28,536 nt of DNA from JAUWNP01 sp034430655 (GTDB taxonomy: Bacteria; Chloroflexota; Anaerolineae; B4-G1): the NCBI GenBank assembly GCA_034430655.1, contig DAOUEC010000306.1:1-28536 (forward strand). Reading direction: 5' to 3'. A program made the translations under genes and the position numbers. This document shows positions 1 through 6,920 of the stretch, one piece after another. The notes under the pieces were generated by a model. That model did no database searches, was not told the origin of the DNA, and saw nothing but the letters and a program-made list of their open reading frames with translations. Positions within the stretch are counted from its first letter, which is position 1, and each line of letters starts with the position of its first letter.

Positions 1-1
1 T

Positions 2-586
2 GCAGATGATCCGGTGCTGTACCTGCAATTGGCCGACACACCCAACAATCAAATCGAGGTGCTTCTGTTCGTAGTCAATGACCCTCGCTCGGAGCGGTTC
101 GACACCGATCGCTTGCCTGATGGCACGCCGACTCACTTCGGTACGCTGGCCCGGAACATTGAGGCAGAGATGAGGGCCATGGAAGCCGGGCTCGCGCCGG
201 GGCAGGTACACCGTGGCTTGGGCTTGACCCGGCAGTTGATACCCATCCTGGAACAGTTCGTCGCTGGTCTTCATCACCACGCCTTCTACATCCAACCCCT
301 GGCCTACCATAACGCGATTCTCTTCGAGCGGCTTGGCTTCTCCTACATGCTGGGGCTGGGCCGGATGGAATGGATTCACAGAGAGTTTGCCGTACCTGGC
401 GGGTTGTTGTTCAGGCGACTCGATGGGTCCACGCCGTTCCGGAAGCCTGGGGCAGAGGGTAGCGTCCGCGGTCGCAGTTGGGCCATTCACGACGGCATCC
501 TGGGCGAGCCCTATAGCGGCGTGAAAATGTACAGGCGTGTGAACATCCACGCCGGAGTGGTCACCTTCCCCAACGCGGTGTGGTAG
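2..586 (+). CDS. Hypothetical protein, 5'-truncated by the window edge (weak acyltransferase-like motif)
   Basis: The frame is open to the left edge (residues before the first possible GTG at 14 read ADDP), so the true start lies outside the window and only the last 195 or so codons are present. The visible part is soluble with no membrane segment. The one recognisable feature is an N-x-x-L-F-E-R-L-G-F stretch around 313-345, which resembles the C-terminal helix and strand signature of GNAT N-acyltransferases ('ALYERLGF'). The region after it, rich in Gly, Arg and Trp, does not resemble a standard GNAT end. The GNAT idea is therefore only a suggestion, and the substrate is unknown. It stops at a TAG before a repeat-bearing spacer and is probably not co-transcribed with the S1 gene, which has its own promoter. 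Confidence 0.6.
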   Translation, partial: ADDPVLYLQLADTPNNQIEVLLFVVNDPRSERFDTDRLPDGTPTHFGTLARNIEAEMRAMEAGLAPGQVHRGLGLTRQLIPILEQFVAGLHHHAFYIQPLAYHNAILFERLGFSYMLGLGRMEWIHREFAVPGGLLFRRLDGSTPFRKPGAEGSVRGRSWAIHDGILGEPYSGVKMYRRVNIHAGVVTFPNAVW

Positions 587-599
587 CCCCCACCCCACT

Positions 600-671
600 C
601 GTTTTTTCGCGTTGAGACAAAATGTAGGGGCGAACCCTTGCGGTCGCCCTGAGGGGTGCCCGTTTTTTCGC
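600..671. repeat. Intergenic repeat with hairpin, possible terminator
   Basis: An 11-bp direct repeat (cgttttttcgc) occurs at 600-610 and 661-671. Between them lies a 'tgtaggggcg...cgccct' element with a 6-bp stem (GGGCGA 628-633, TCGCCC 644-649), followed by a T6 run at 663-668. The core resembles, in inverted orientation, the one at 18961-18990 and, in its first 9 bases, the one at 19492-19500, so it looks like a dispersed family. It could end transcription of the upstream gene, but the T-run is about 13 nt past the stem, so terminator function is uncertain. Confidence 0.5.
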
Positions 672-758
672 ATAGCCTGTTAATCCATCCCAGAGAAAAA
701 GGGCTGAAGGACCTGACTGAATGCCCTAATGACTATGCGAAGTGCTGAAGGGGACAAC

Positions 759-786
759 TTGACACTTCGGTGCCCTGGGGTATAAT
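759..786 (+). promoter_or_regulatory. Sigma70-type promoter of the S1-domain gene
   Basis: A perfect -35 TTGACA (759-764) and a perfect -10 TATAAT (781-786) are separated by 16 bp. Transcription should start near 793, leaving a leader of about 40 nt before the GTG at 834. Confidence 0.85.
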
Positions 787-833
787 GCTACCAATCCAGA
801 AAAATGCGGAAAAGCGGAAAAAAGGAGTGCACT

Positions 834-1553
834 GTGGCAGAAGAGACAACACAACAATCCCCACAACCTTGCTCCATCACCGACCTGCGACCTAAGATGT
901 GCCTGCAAGGAACAGTCAGGCAAACGCAGCTATACGGCGCGCTGGTGGACATCGGCCTCGAATATGATGGAATGGTGCATATTTCCCAACTGGCCCCCGA
1001 GCACACCAACCGCGTGACCGACGTGGTTCAACCAGGAGACAATGTGACCGTGTGGGTCACCAAAGTGGACTCGGAAAAGGGTCGCATTGGCCTGACGATG
1101 GTCGAGCCGCCCAGGGTGGATTGGCACGACTTGACGGAGGGACAGGTTCACACCGGCACCGTGACACGGCTCGAACCCTACGGCGCTTTCGTTGACATCG
1201 GCGCTGAACGTGCCGGTCTGCTGCACGTACGGGAGATGTCCACAGGCTACGTCCGCCATCCATCCGAACTGATGCGCATCGGCGAGGAGGTCGAAGTGCG
1301 CATCCTCAAACTCGACCGGCAGAAGCGACGCATTGACCTGACGATGATGGGCATCGAACTGGAGACCGAAGACGAGCCCGAAGAGGAACACACCGAGACG
1401 GCTATGGAGATCGCACTTCAACACGCCCGCACCGGGCCCCGGCAACGAAAACCGGAGCGTCGCCACGAAAAGCGCCCACCCGCCGACCTCTCCGAACGAG
1501 AGGACATCCTGGCACGCACTCTTAAACAGCACCCAAGACAAGCGACCAAATAA
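834..1553 (+). CDS. Two-domain S1 RNA-binding protein
   Basis: The protein has two S1 (OB-fold) RNA-binding domains at about residues 17-93 and 101-177. Each shows the hallmark pattern: a GTV start, 'YGALVDIG' or 'YGAFVDIG', then 'GMVHISQL' or 'GLLHVREM', and a final 'KGRIGLTM' or 'KRRIDLTM'. The C-terminal 60 residues are first very acidic and then very basic (RKPERRHEKR) and look disordered. The start is set at GTG 834 because AAAGGAG (821-827) lies 6 nt before it. The in-frame ATG at 804 would be only about 11 nt from the predicted transcription start and has no ribosome-binding site. It resembles a shortened ribosomal protein S1 or YugI-type general RNA/ribosome-associated protein rather than full rpsA, which usually has four to six domains. 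It is monocistronic and convergent with the next operon. Confidence 0.88.
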   Translation: MAEETTQQSPQPCSITDLRPKMCLQGTVRQTQLYGALVDIGLEYDGMVHISQLAPEHTNRVTDVVQPGDNVTVWVTKVDSEKGRIGLTMVEPPRVDWHDLTEGQVHTGTVTRLEPYGAFVDIGAERAGLLHVREMSTGYVRHPSELMRIGEEVEVRILKLDRQKRRIDLTMMGIELETEDEPEEEHTETAMEIALQHARTGPRQRKPERRHEKRPPADLSEREDILARTLKQHPRQATK

Positions 1554-1572
1554 GGGCGCGGCAACCGCGCCC
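1554..1572 (-). terminator. Hairpin terminator between convergent genes
   Basis: A perfect 8-bp GC stem (GGGCGCGG 1554-1561, CCGCGCCC 1565-1572) with a 3-nt loop starts directly after the S1 stop. On the minus strand it is followed by TTATTTGG, a modest U-tract, so it best fits an intrinsic terminator of the sucCD operon. On the plus strand the tract is C-rich, and it could act there only as a hairpin stop. Confidence 0.65.
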
Positions 1573-1589
1573 CCACCCCAATCCTCGCG

Positions 1590-4415
1590 TCACTCCTCCA
1601 CGAGGAACTCCACGGAGCCCAGGGGCACAAAAGACCCCCTTCTCCCCTCGGCCACCAGGGGCCCATCCGCGCTCGCCACCACGCCAAAATGGTACACGCC
1701 CGGCTTCAGCGTCACCGGCTGCGTTGGTACAAACAGAACTGGGTCGCGCACAATCTCACCGGCCCGCCACACCCCGAAGGGATAGGCCCCGTCCACCGGG
1801 ACCCCCGAAAGCCGCCACACCTCGCGCTCCCCGGCATCCAGCAGCACCAGATCGCGGGTGCGTGCAGCGGGGCAATCTCGGTCGGCACGCCAGAAGAGCA
1901 TGACACGCCAACCGCTCGACAGCGTCACCTGATTGCAGGGCTGGGCGTACCCCAGGAGCGTGACACCTCCCTCCGGGAAGGTTGCCATCACCTCGCCAGT
2001 CATGTCCAGTTCGGCCAGCGGGGGTTGGCGGCGCGGACGCTCCACCTCACCCGAGGCGAGCACCAAACTGTCGCCGGCAACCCGGTCACGCTCGTCGTGG
2101 CGCTGCAGCCGGTAGCCTCCATCCATCGAGTAAAGACCCACGTTGAGCATGTACTCCCCTGGCGGCGTCCCCGGCAGGACGCGCACCTCGTACTCGTCCC
2201 ACACGTACCTGTCGAGCGGCCAGCGCGTCGTCGGCAGGTTGCCTGGGTTCACGTGATCATCCTGACCCCACAGGATATGCAGCGGGCGGGCCAGGTGCAC
2301 GAAAGATTGATAGTTCGCGTCTAAAGGGGCCAGTGCGTGCCAGTAGAGCACGATGGAGAACTTCTCGCCGGAACGAACGCGCTGCCGGGGCAGATCGTAG
2401 CCCAGAAGTTCGATTCCACTGCCGTCCGCATAGAAACCGGCCCGCTGCTCGTGTTGGGCAGCCCACGCCTGGCCTGGCGGCGAGGTGTAGCGCATCCAAT
2501 CGTTTTGTGGATCTATCACCGCACTCTTGAGAATCACGAACAGCAAAAGCGCCCCACCCAACCATGCGAATTGCGAATGGCGAATGGCGAATGGCGAATG
2601 GCGGACGCGGGCAGCAGGCATCCGTATCAGCGCTACGATCAAGATGACCAGGCCGGCCACTGAGATGACCCACCCCGCCGTGCGTGGAGGTGTGTCTTCG
2701 AAGCGCACCAGTACCTCGTGCTCGCCTTCGGGCACCCACAGGGTGATGAAACCCTCGGGGCCAGCCACCTCTATCTCCACTTCCTCACCGTCCACGTAGG
2801 CCCGCCAGCCGGGGAAGTAGAAAGTGTACAGGCGCAAGACGAAATTCTTGGGTGTGCGGACGGCTAAACGGTCGTGGAGCGGCCCGTGCTCGACGATTTC
2901 GACGCTAGCGCCGTCGGGCAGAGTGGCGCGATTGACTTTGTCTACCGGGCCAGGCCGCGAATATGATTCGACCAGCGTGGGCTCAGGATGCATAAGCACC
3001 AGCGCCGCCTCCACCGGGACGAAGTCCCCCGTCGAGGTCGTGCCGAGGGCCAGGCTGTCCTGCTCCCACTGGAGGATGTCCTGAGGCGCAGTGGAGCCGA
3101 AGCCAGTCGCCCACATCGGCGGGTAAAGCACCGGCAGCGCCAGCAGCAAGATCACAGCCAGGCCCGCCGCCAACAGCGGATCACGCCAGCGGCCAAGAGG
3201 CAGCAAGGTCGTCCCGCCCGCGGCACACATCGCCAGCATCAGATTGGCCGGCCCCAATAGCCGCCACGGGAATTGAAAATAGGGCATGCCGGGGACACAC
3301 TCCCAGATCGCGGTGGAGGCAGGCAACATCAGGAAGACCAGGCCCAGCCCAGCCAGGATGAAGTAGAGCAAGGGAGTGTAGGGATACGGGAGTCCAGGAA
3401 ACGCTTGTGTGGTAAGGGCCTGGCCGGGCATCCTTCGAGCCCCCAGGGGCAGAAGTGCGCCTAACGCTGGGAGGGCCAACAGCCACTGTGCCAGGCCCAG
3501 GTTGAACCGGTAGCGGGGGGCTGTCGCGCCCAGGTCGAGAACGTGCGAAGGAGCAAGCAATTCTCCTAGCGAAAGGAAGTGTTCACGAAAGTCGAAATGG
3601 CCTGGACCGACGACGTTGAGCCTGACAGCACCGCGCTCCAACAGGAACGGGAGCCAGAAAAAGGCGATGATGGCCGCTGCCAGGGCAAACGCCAGCAGCC
3701 CCCACCCCGCCCGCCTGCGACCTGCGCCGAATACGACCTCCCATACCCAGTAGGCCAACAGCAGACCGCTGGAGACCAGGCCGACCAGGTTATGGCTGAA
3801 CACGAGCGCCGCCAGTGTCAACACGCTCCCCAGCAACGCGCCCCTCCCCCCCACCCCACTCATCAGGCGACGGAAGGCATAGAAGGCCAGCGGGAGTAGA
3901 CATAAAGCAAAGTGCTCCGCCAGGTCACCACGGGCGTGTGGGTCAATGAAGACGACGTAAGGCGCAAAAGTGAAAGAGGCAGCGGCCAACACCCCGGCCG
4001 CGGGACCGAAGAGTTCACGCCCCAGCAGGTAAGTCCCCAACGAAGCGACGAGCAGACCCAGGACGAACACCGCCTTGACCCCGCCTACGATGTCCACGCC
4101 CGGCAACAGGTCGAACAGGTTGGCCAGGTAGTAGGTCAGCGGGGCGTAGTAGTTGAAGATTGGGTAGCCGTAACCAAAGTAAAAGTCGGGCGCCCAGCGC
4201 GGGTAGAAGGCGCCGGCGCGGAGGGCGTGGCCCAACTCGGCAGCGCGATAGACGTGGAGTTCGGCGTCTGTCTGGCGTGGGAGACCAGGCCGGGTGAGGA
4301 AGGGGGCAGCCGCGACGAGGGCCAGTGCCAGAGCCAGCAGGACATAGCCATTAGCGGTTAGCCGGTAGCCGGTAGCCGGTAGCCGGGAAAGAGCACCTCG
4401 GATGAAGGAATACAC
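1590..4415 (-). CDS. Large GT-C-like membrane protein (6-pyruvoyl-tetrahydropterin synthase-related membrane family) with C-terminal beta-rich domain
   Basis: A 941-aa polytopic protein. The N-terminal half has about 10 hydrophobic helices. Its first external loop holds D50, H54, R57 and E60 followed by YPRW (71-74) and 'GYGYPIFNYYAPLTYYLA'. A later loop carries HARGDLAEH. This is the layout of the PTPS-related/YfhO-like GT-C superfamily, which is thought to handle lipid-linked sugars; no substrate can be named. A small beta domain (about 505-575, 'WRAYVDGEEVEIE') precedes two more helices (about 578-600 and 617-635). A roughly 300-residue soluble beta-rich region follows, probably extracytoplasmic. 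The start is GTG at 4415, 2 nt past the sucD stop, so translation may be coupled. Two 7-bp tandem arrays lie inside the gene, at its N-terminus and between the last two helices. A family assignment is fairly secure; a biochemical role is not. Confidence 0.8.
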   Translation of the reverse strand: MYSFIRGALSRLPATGYRLTANGYVLLALALALVAAAPFLTRPGLPRQTDAELHVYRAAELGHALRAGAFYPRWAPDFYFGYGYPIFNYYAPLTYYLANLFDLLPGVDIVGGVKAVFVLGLLVASLGTYLLGRELFGPAAGVLAAASFTFAPYVVFIDPHARGDLAEHFALCLLPLAFYAFRRLMSGVGGRGALLGSVLTLAALVFSHNLVGLVSSGLLLAYWVWEVVFGAGRRRAGWGLLAFALAAAIIAFFWLPFLLERGAVRLNVVGPGHFDFREHFLSLGELLAPSHVLDLGATAPRYRFNLGLAQWLLALPALGALLPLGARRMPGQALTTQAFPGLPYPYTPLLYFILAGLGLVFLMLPASTAIWECVPGMPYFQFPWRLLGPANLMLAMCAAGGTTLLPLGRWRDPLLAAGLAVILLLALPVLYPPMWATGFGSTAPQDILQWEQDSLALGTTSTGDFVPVEAALVLMHPEPTLVESYSRPGPVDKVNRATLPDGASVEIVEHGPLHDRLAVRTPKNFVLRLYTFYFPGWRAYVDGEEVEIEVAGPEGFITLWVPEGEHEVLVRFEDTPPRTAGWVISVAGLVILIVALIRMPAARVRHSPFAIRHSQFAWLGGALLLFVILKSAVIDPQNDWMRYTSPPGQAWAAQHEQRAGFYADGSGIELLGYDLPRQRVRSGEKFSIVLYWHALAPLDANYQSFVHLARPLHILWGQDDHVNPGNLPTTRWPLDRYVWDEYEVRVLPGTPPGEYMLNVGLYSMDGGYRLQRHDERDRVAGDSLVLASGEVERPRRQPPLAELDMTGEVMATFPEGGVTLLGYAQPCNQVTLSSGWRVMLFWRADRDCPAARTRDLVLLDAGEREVWRLSGVPVDGAYPFGVWRAGEIVRDPVLFVPTQPVTLKPGVYHFGVVASADGPLVAEGRRGSFVPLGSVEFLVEE
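2566..2603. repeat. 7-bp tandem array (gcgaatg) inside the membrane-protein gene
   Basis: About five copies of gcgaatg/gcgaatt in a row. On the coding strand they read RHSPFAIRHSQF, between the last two transmembrane helices. Because 7 is not a multiple of 3, one unit gained or lost would shift the frame and remove the C-terminal beta-rich region. Confidence 0.85.
4350..4387. repeat. 7-bp tandem array (agccggt) at the N-terminus of the membrane-protein gene
   Basis: Three exact ccggcta units on the coding strand, plus two degenerate ones (accgcta, atggcta), encode RLPATGYRLTANGY right after the GTG start and just before the first helix. Unit loss or gain would put the start codon out of frame. 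Confidence 0.8.
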
Positions 4416-4417
4416 GC

Positions 4418-4434
4418 TTAACTGCTAACTAACT
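4418..4434. repeat. Micro-repeat (taactgctaac) covering the sucD stop
   Basis: The sequence ttaactgctaactaact covers the sucD stop codon and its last four codons. It is the same motif as at 5300-5323 at the end of sucC. Confidence 0.6.
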
Positions 4435-5284
4435 CTGGTATCTGCTCCGGGTGTTCGGCCACCGATACTCCAACGGCTTCAAAGGCGGCGATCTTCTCCG
4501 CAGCAGTGCCCGTGCCGCCTTCGATGATGGCCCCCGCGTGGCCCATGCGCTTGCCCGGCGGCGCGGTCCGCCCGGCGATGAAGGCCACCACCGGCTTGGT
4601 CATCCGCTCGGCGATGAACCGTGCAGCCCGTTCCTCGTCGCTGCCGCCGATCTCGCCGATGAGCACCACCTGTTCAGTCAGCGGGTCGTTCTCGAACATC
4701 TCCAGCACGTCAACGAAGGTCGTGCCGATGATAGGATCACCGCCTATGCCGACGCACGTGGTCTGGCCGATGCCATGCATGGTGAGCGCGTAGACGACCT
4801 CATAGGTCAACGTGCCGGAGCGGGAGACGACGCCCACGGACCCAGGGGTCGCGATGTGGCCGGGCATGATGCCGACCTTGGCCTCACCAGGAGAGAGAAG
4901 CCCAGGACAATTAGGGCCCACCAGTCGTACCCCCTTCTGGTCGAGGTAGGCACGAACCCGGATCATGTCCTGTGTAGGGATGCCTTCGGTGATGCAGACG
5001 ATCAGCGGGATGCCAGCGTCGGCCGCCTCCAGGATAGCGTCAGCGGCGAAGCGGGCCGGCACATAGACGACGGATGTATTGGCCTCGCTAGCCGCCACCG
5101 CCTCGGCGGCGGTGTCGAAGACAGGAACCCTGCCATCGCAGGCCCACTGCCCGCCCTTTCCGGGCGTGACGCCCGCCACGACCTGCGTGCCATATTCGAT
5201 CATCTGTTGGCTGTGGAACTCGCCCTCGCGCCCGGTGATGCCCTGCACGAGCAGCCGTGTGTTTTTGTCAACCAAAATCGCCAT
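4418..5284 (-). CDS. sucD: Succinyl-CoA ligase (ADP-forming) subunit alpha
   Basis: The 288-aa length is normal for SucD, the subunit that binds CoA and carries the phosphohistidine of succinyl-CoA synthetase (succinyl-CoA + ADP/GDP + Pi <=> succinate + CoA + ATP/GTP, TCA cycle, cytoplasm). Visible marks are the CoA-binding Rossmann start (GITGREG 15-21), the signatures VYVPARFAADAI and LVGPNCPGLLSP, SRSGTLTYE (154-162), GGDPIIGTTF, and the active-site stretch KRMGHAGAI with His249. GEIGG (210-214) is the power-helix region. The ATG has a strong GGGGGAGGA upstream, 15 nt after the sucC stop, so the two are co-translated. The last residues, LVSS, are encoded by a 'taactgctaac' micro-repeat that also ends sucC. 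Confidence 0.97.
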   Translation of the reverse strand: MAILVDKNTRLLVQGITGREGEFHSQQMIEYGTQVVAGVTPGKGGQWACDGRVPVFDTAAEAVAASEANTSVVYVPARFAADAILEAADAGIPLIVCITEGIPTQDMIRVRAYLDQKGVRLVGPNCPGLLSPGEAKVGIMPGHIATPGSVGVVSRSGTLTYEVVYALTMHGIGQTTCVGIGGDPIIGTTFVDVLEMFENDPLTEQVVLIGEIGGSDEERAARFIAERMTKPVVAFIAGRTAPPGKRMGHAGAIIEGGTGTAAEKIAAFEAVGVSVAEHPEQIPELVSS

Positions 5285-5299
5285 TGTCCTCCCCCTACG

Positions 5300-5323
5300 C
5301 TAACTGCTGACTGCTAACTGCTG
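5300..5323. repeat. Micro-repeat (taactgctgac) covering the sucC stop
   Basis: Units of taactgctgac/taactgctga cover the sucC TAG and encode the terminal QQLAVSS. The same motif sits at the end of sucD, which suggests repeat invasion or expansion at both gene ends. Confidence 0.65.
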
Positions 5324-6463
5324 ATCTCCCCTGGCAGCGGCGACCGCTTTCTGCGCCGCCTCGGCCAACGTGGCAGCGGTCAGCATCTCATACTCCGATT
5401 GCTCCAGCACCGCCCGCCCCTCCGCCTCATTCGTCCCCACCAGCCGGACGACCACGGGGACAGTGGGCCTGATCTCATCCAGCGCGGCCAGCACCCCTCG
5501 GGCCACCTCGTCGCAGCGCGTAATGCCACCGAAAATGTTGAATAGCACTGCCTTGACGTTGGGGTCAGCCAGGATCAGGCGCAGCGCCGTCGCCACCCGC
5601 TCGGCTTTGGCCCCACCGCCGATGTCGAGAAAGTTGGCCGGCGCACCGCCGAAGTGCTTGGTGATATCCATCGTCGCCATCGCCAGCCCCGCCCCGTTGA
5701 CCATGCAGCCGATCTCACCATCCAGTTGGACGTAACTCAGGCCGGCCTCGCGCGCCTCTCGCTCGGTCGGCGTCTCCTCGTCCACGTCCCGCATTTGCGC
5801 CAGGTCCGGGTGACGGAAGAGACCATTGTCGTCGAGCACCATCTTGCCATCCACCGCCAGCAGTTCGCCACCAGCAGTGACGATCAGCGGATTGATCTCG
5901 GCCAACGAGGCGTCGTAGGCCAGAAAGGCCTGGTACAGACCACGGGCGATGCGGTCGAAGGCACGACGGTGTTCGCCCGCCAGCCCGATGCCTTTGGCCA
6001 GCGTCAGCGTCTGATAACTGCGCAGGCCGAGATAGGGATCAATCGTGACCCTCTTGATGGCCTCAGGATTGGTGCGGGCAACCTCCTCGATCTCAACGCC
6101 TCCCTCGGACGAGGCCATCATCACCGGCCGGTGGGCGGCGCGGTCCACAACGACGCCCAGATAGATCTCCTGCCGGATGTCGGCAGCCTCGTCCAGCAGG
6201 ACTTTGCGCACGGGCAGTCCTTTGATCTCCATCCCCAGAATCTCCCCGGCCACCTTCTCGGCCTCGTCGGGGGTCTGAGCCAGCCGGATACCGCCGGCCT
6301 TACCGCGCCCACCGACGAGCACCTGGGACTTGACGACGACAGGCCCACCCAACTCCTCAGCGATGTGGCGTGCCTCCTCGGGCGTGGTAGCGACCTCCCC
6401 ACGCGGAATCGGCACACCGTGCGCGGCGAAGAGCCGCTTGGACTGATACTCGTGTAGTTTCAC
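5300..6463 (-). CDS. sucC: Succinyl-CoA ligase (ADP-forming) subunit beta
   Basis: A 387-aa SucC. The N-terminus MKLHEYQSKRLFAAHGVP begins an ATP-grasp fold with VVKSQVLVGGRGKAGG (nucleotide binding, about 47-62) and the metal-binding stretches AEINPLIV and AVDGKMVLDDN. The C-terminal succinate/power-helix domain has GEIGCMVNGAGLAMATMD, FNIFGGITRCDEVA and VVVRLVGTNEAEGR. It pairs with SucD to make the TCA-cycle enzyme; whether it prefers ATP or GTP cannot be read with confidence. The start is GTG at 6463 with GAGGAG 8 nt upstream and its own promoter at 6510-6537. It heads the sucC-sucD-membrane protein operon. Confidence 0.97.
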   Translation of the reverse strand: MKLHEYQSKRLFAAHGVPIPRGEVATTPEEARHIAEELGGPVVVKSQVLVGGRGKAGGIRLAQTPDEAEKVAGEILGMEIKGLPVRKVLLDEAADIRQEIYLGVVVDRAAHRPVMMASSEGGVEIEEVARTNPEAIKRVTIDPYLGLRSYQTLTLAKGIGLAGEHRRAFDRIARGLYQAFLAYDASLAEINPLIVTAGGELLAVDGKMVLDDNGLFRHPDLAQMRDVDEETPTEREAREAGLSYVQLDGEIGCMVNGAGLAMATMDITKHFGGAPANFLDIGGGAKAERVATALRLILADPNVKAVLFNIFGGITRCDEVARGVLAALDEIRPTVPVVVRLVGTNEAEGRAVLEQSEYEMLTAATLAEAAQKAVAAARGDQQLAVSS

Positions 6464-6509
6464 TCGCTTGTCTCCTCATTGAAAGTACAATTTTGCAACG
6501 ACGGGCGGG

Positions 6510-6537
6510 ATTATACCACAGCGTGCGCAGAAGCCAA
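6510..6537 (-). promoter_or_regulatory. Promoter of the sucCD operon
   Basis: On the minus strand TTGGCT (6532-6537) and TATAAT (6510-6515) are 16 bp apart. A TGG before the -10 makes it an extended -10 type. Transcription should start near 6503, about 40 nt before the sucC GTG. Confidence 0.75.
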
Positions 6538-6540
6538 GTG

Positions 6541-6569
6541 TTGACTTCCCCGCCAAGTTGCGCTATACT
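6541..6569 (+). promoter_or_regulatory. Promoter of the usp - glucan synthase operon
   Basis: TTGACT (6541-6546) and TATACT (6564-6569) are separated by 17 bp. Its -35 lies 3 bp from the -35 of the divergent sucC promoter, so the two probably compete or share regulation. The transcript would start near 6576 and carry a leader of about 340 nt. Confidence 0.7.
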
Positions 6570-6680
6570 GGAATTGCCCTCGAACAGGGCGACAATAAGC
6601 ACCACGCCACTTGCCTGGAGCCGGAAGCAGGAGTACCGGCAATAGAAGGCACCCCGGTTCCGACCGTTGACAACTCAAAT

Positions 6681-6759
6681 GCGTCATTCCGAGGAGCATA
6701 GCGGCCTGCCCTGAGCGTAGCCGAAGGGACGAGGAATCTCGCGGTCGCTCAGAATGACG
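6681..6759. repeat. 79-bp dispersed repeat with terminal inverted repeats, copy 1
   Basis: Bounded by CGTCATTC (6682-6689) and GAATGACG (6752-6759). It contains a nested smaller palindrome, CCCTGAGCGTAGCCGAAGGG, related to the PEPVEG-coding elements in the glucan synthase gene. It is MITE/REP-like and lies in the operon leader. Confidence 0.85.
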
Positions 6760-6780
6760 ACGCCTGAGGCTGCCCGTGAT

Positions 6781-6859
6781 GCGTCATTCCGAGGAGCGTA
6801 GCGGCCTGCCCTGAGCGTAGCCGAAGGGACGAGGAATCTCGCGGTCGCTCAGAATGACG
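6781..6859. repeat. 79-bp dispersed repeat with terminal inverted repeats, copy 2
   Basis: Exactly 100 bp downstream of copy 1 and differing by one base (A at 6698, G at 6798). The near identity points to a recent local duplication. Confidence 0.85.
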
Positions 6860-6920
6860 CTGCCTGGCAGGCAGAGCCGAAGGGCAGATGGGCAAGAATT
6901 TCGGTGAAGGAGAAGGAAGT

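Larger units (their letters stand above)
6570..6920 (+). other. Long untranslated leader of the usp - glucan synthase operon
   Basis: No gene is seen here. The first 100 nt can fold: GCCGG (6620-6624) pairs with CCGGC (6636-6640), nested in GCCT (6613-6616) and AGGC (6647-6650). Two 79-bp repeats follow. I cannot match the folded part to a known riboswitch class. Confidence 0.5.

Noticed and set aside
4451..5317. 288-aa open frame on the plus strand opposite sucD
   Set aside because: It mirrors sucD exactly, has no family likeness or ribosome-binding site, and is explained by the high GC content of the opposite strand.
6613..6650. CCGGAAGCAGGAG motif resembling the SRP RNA core or a cobalamin-riboswitch segment
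   Set aside because: The surrounding bases do not form the SRP helix 8 internal loop, and the other conserved riboswitch boxes are missing.
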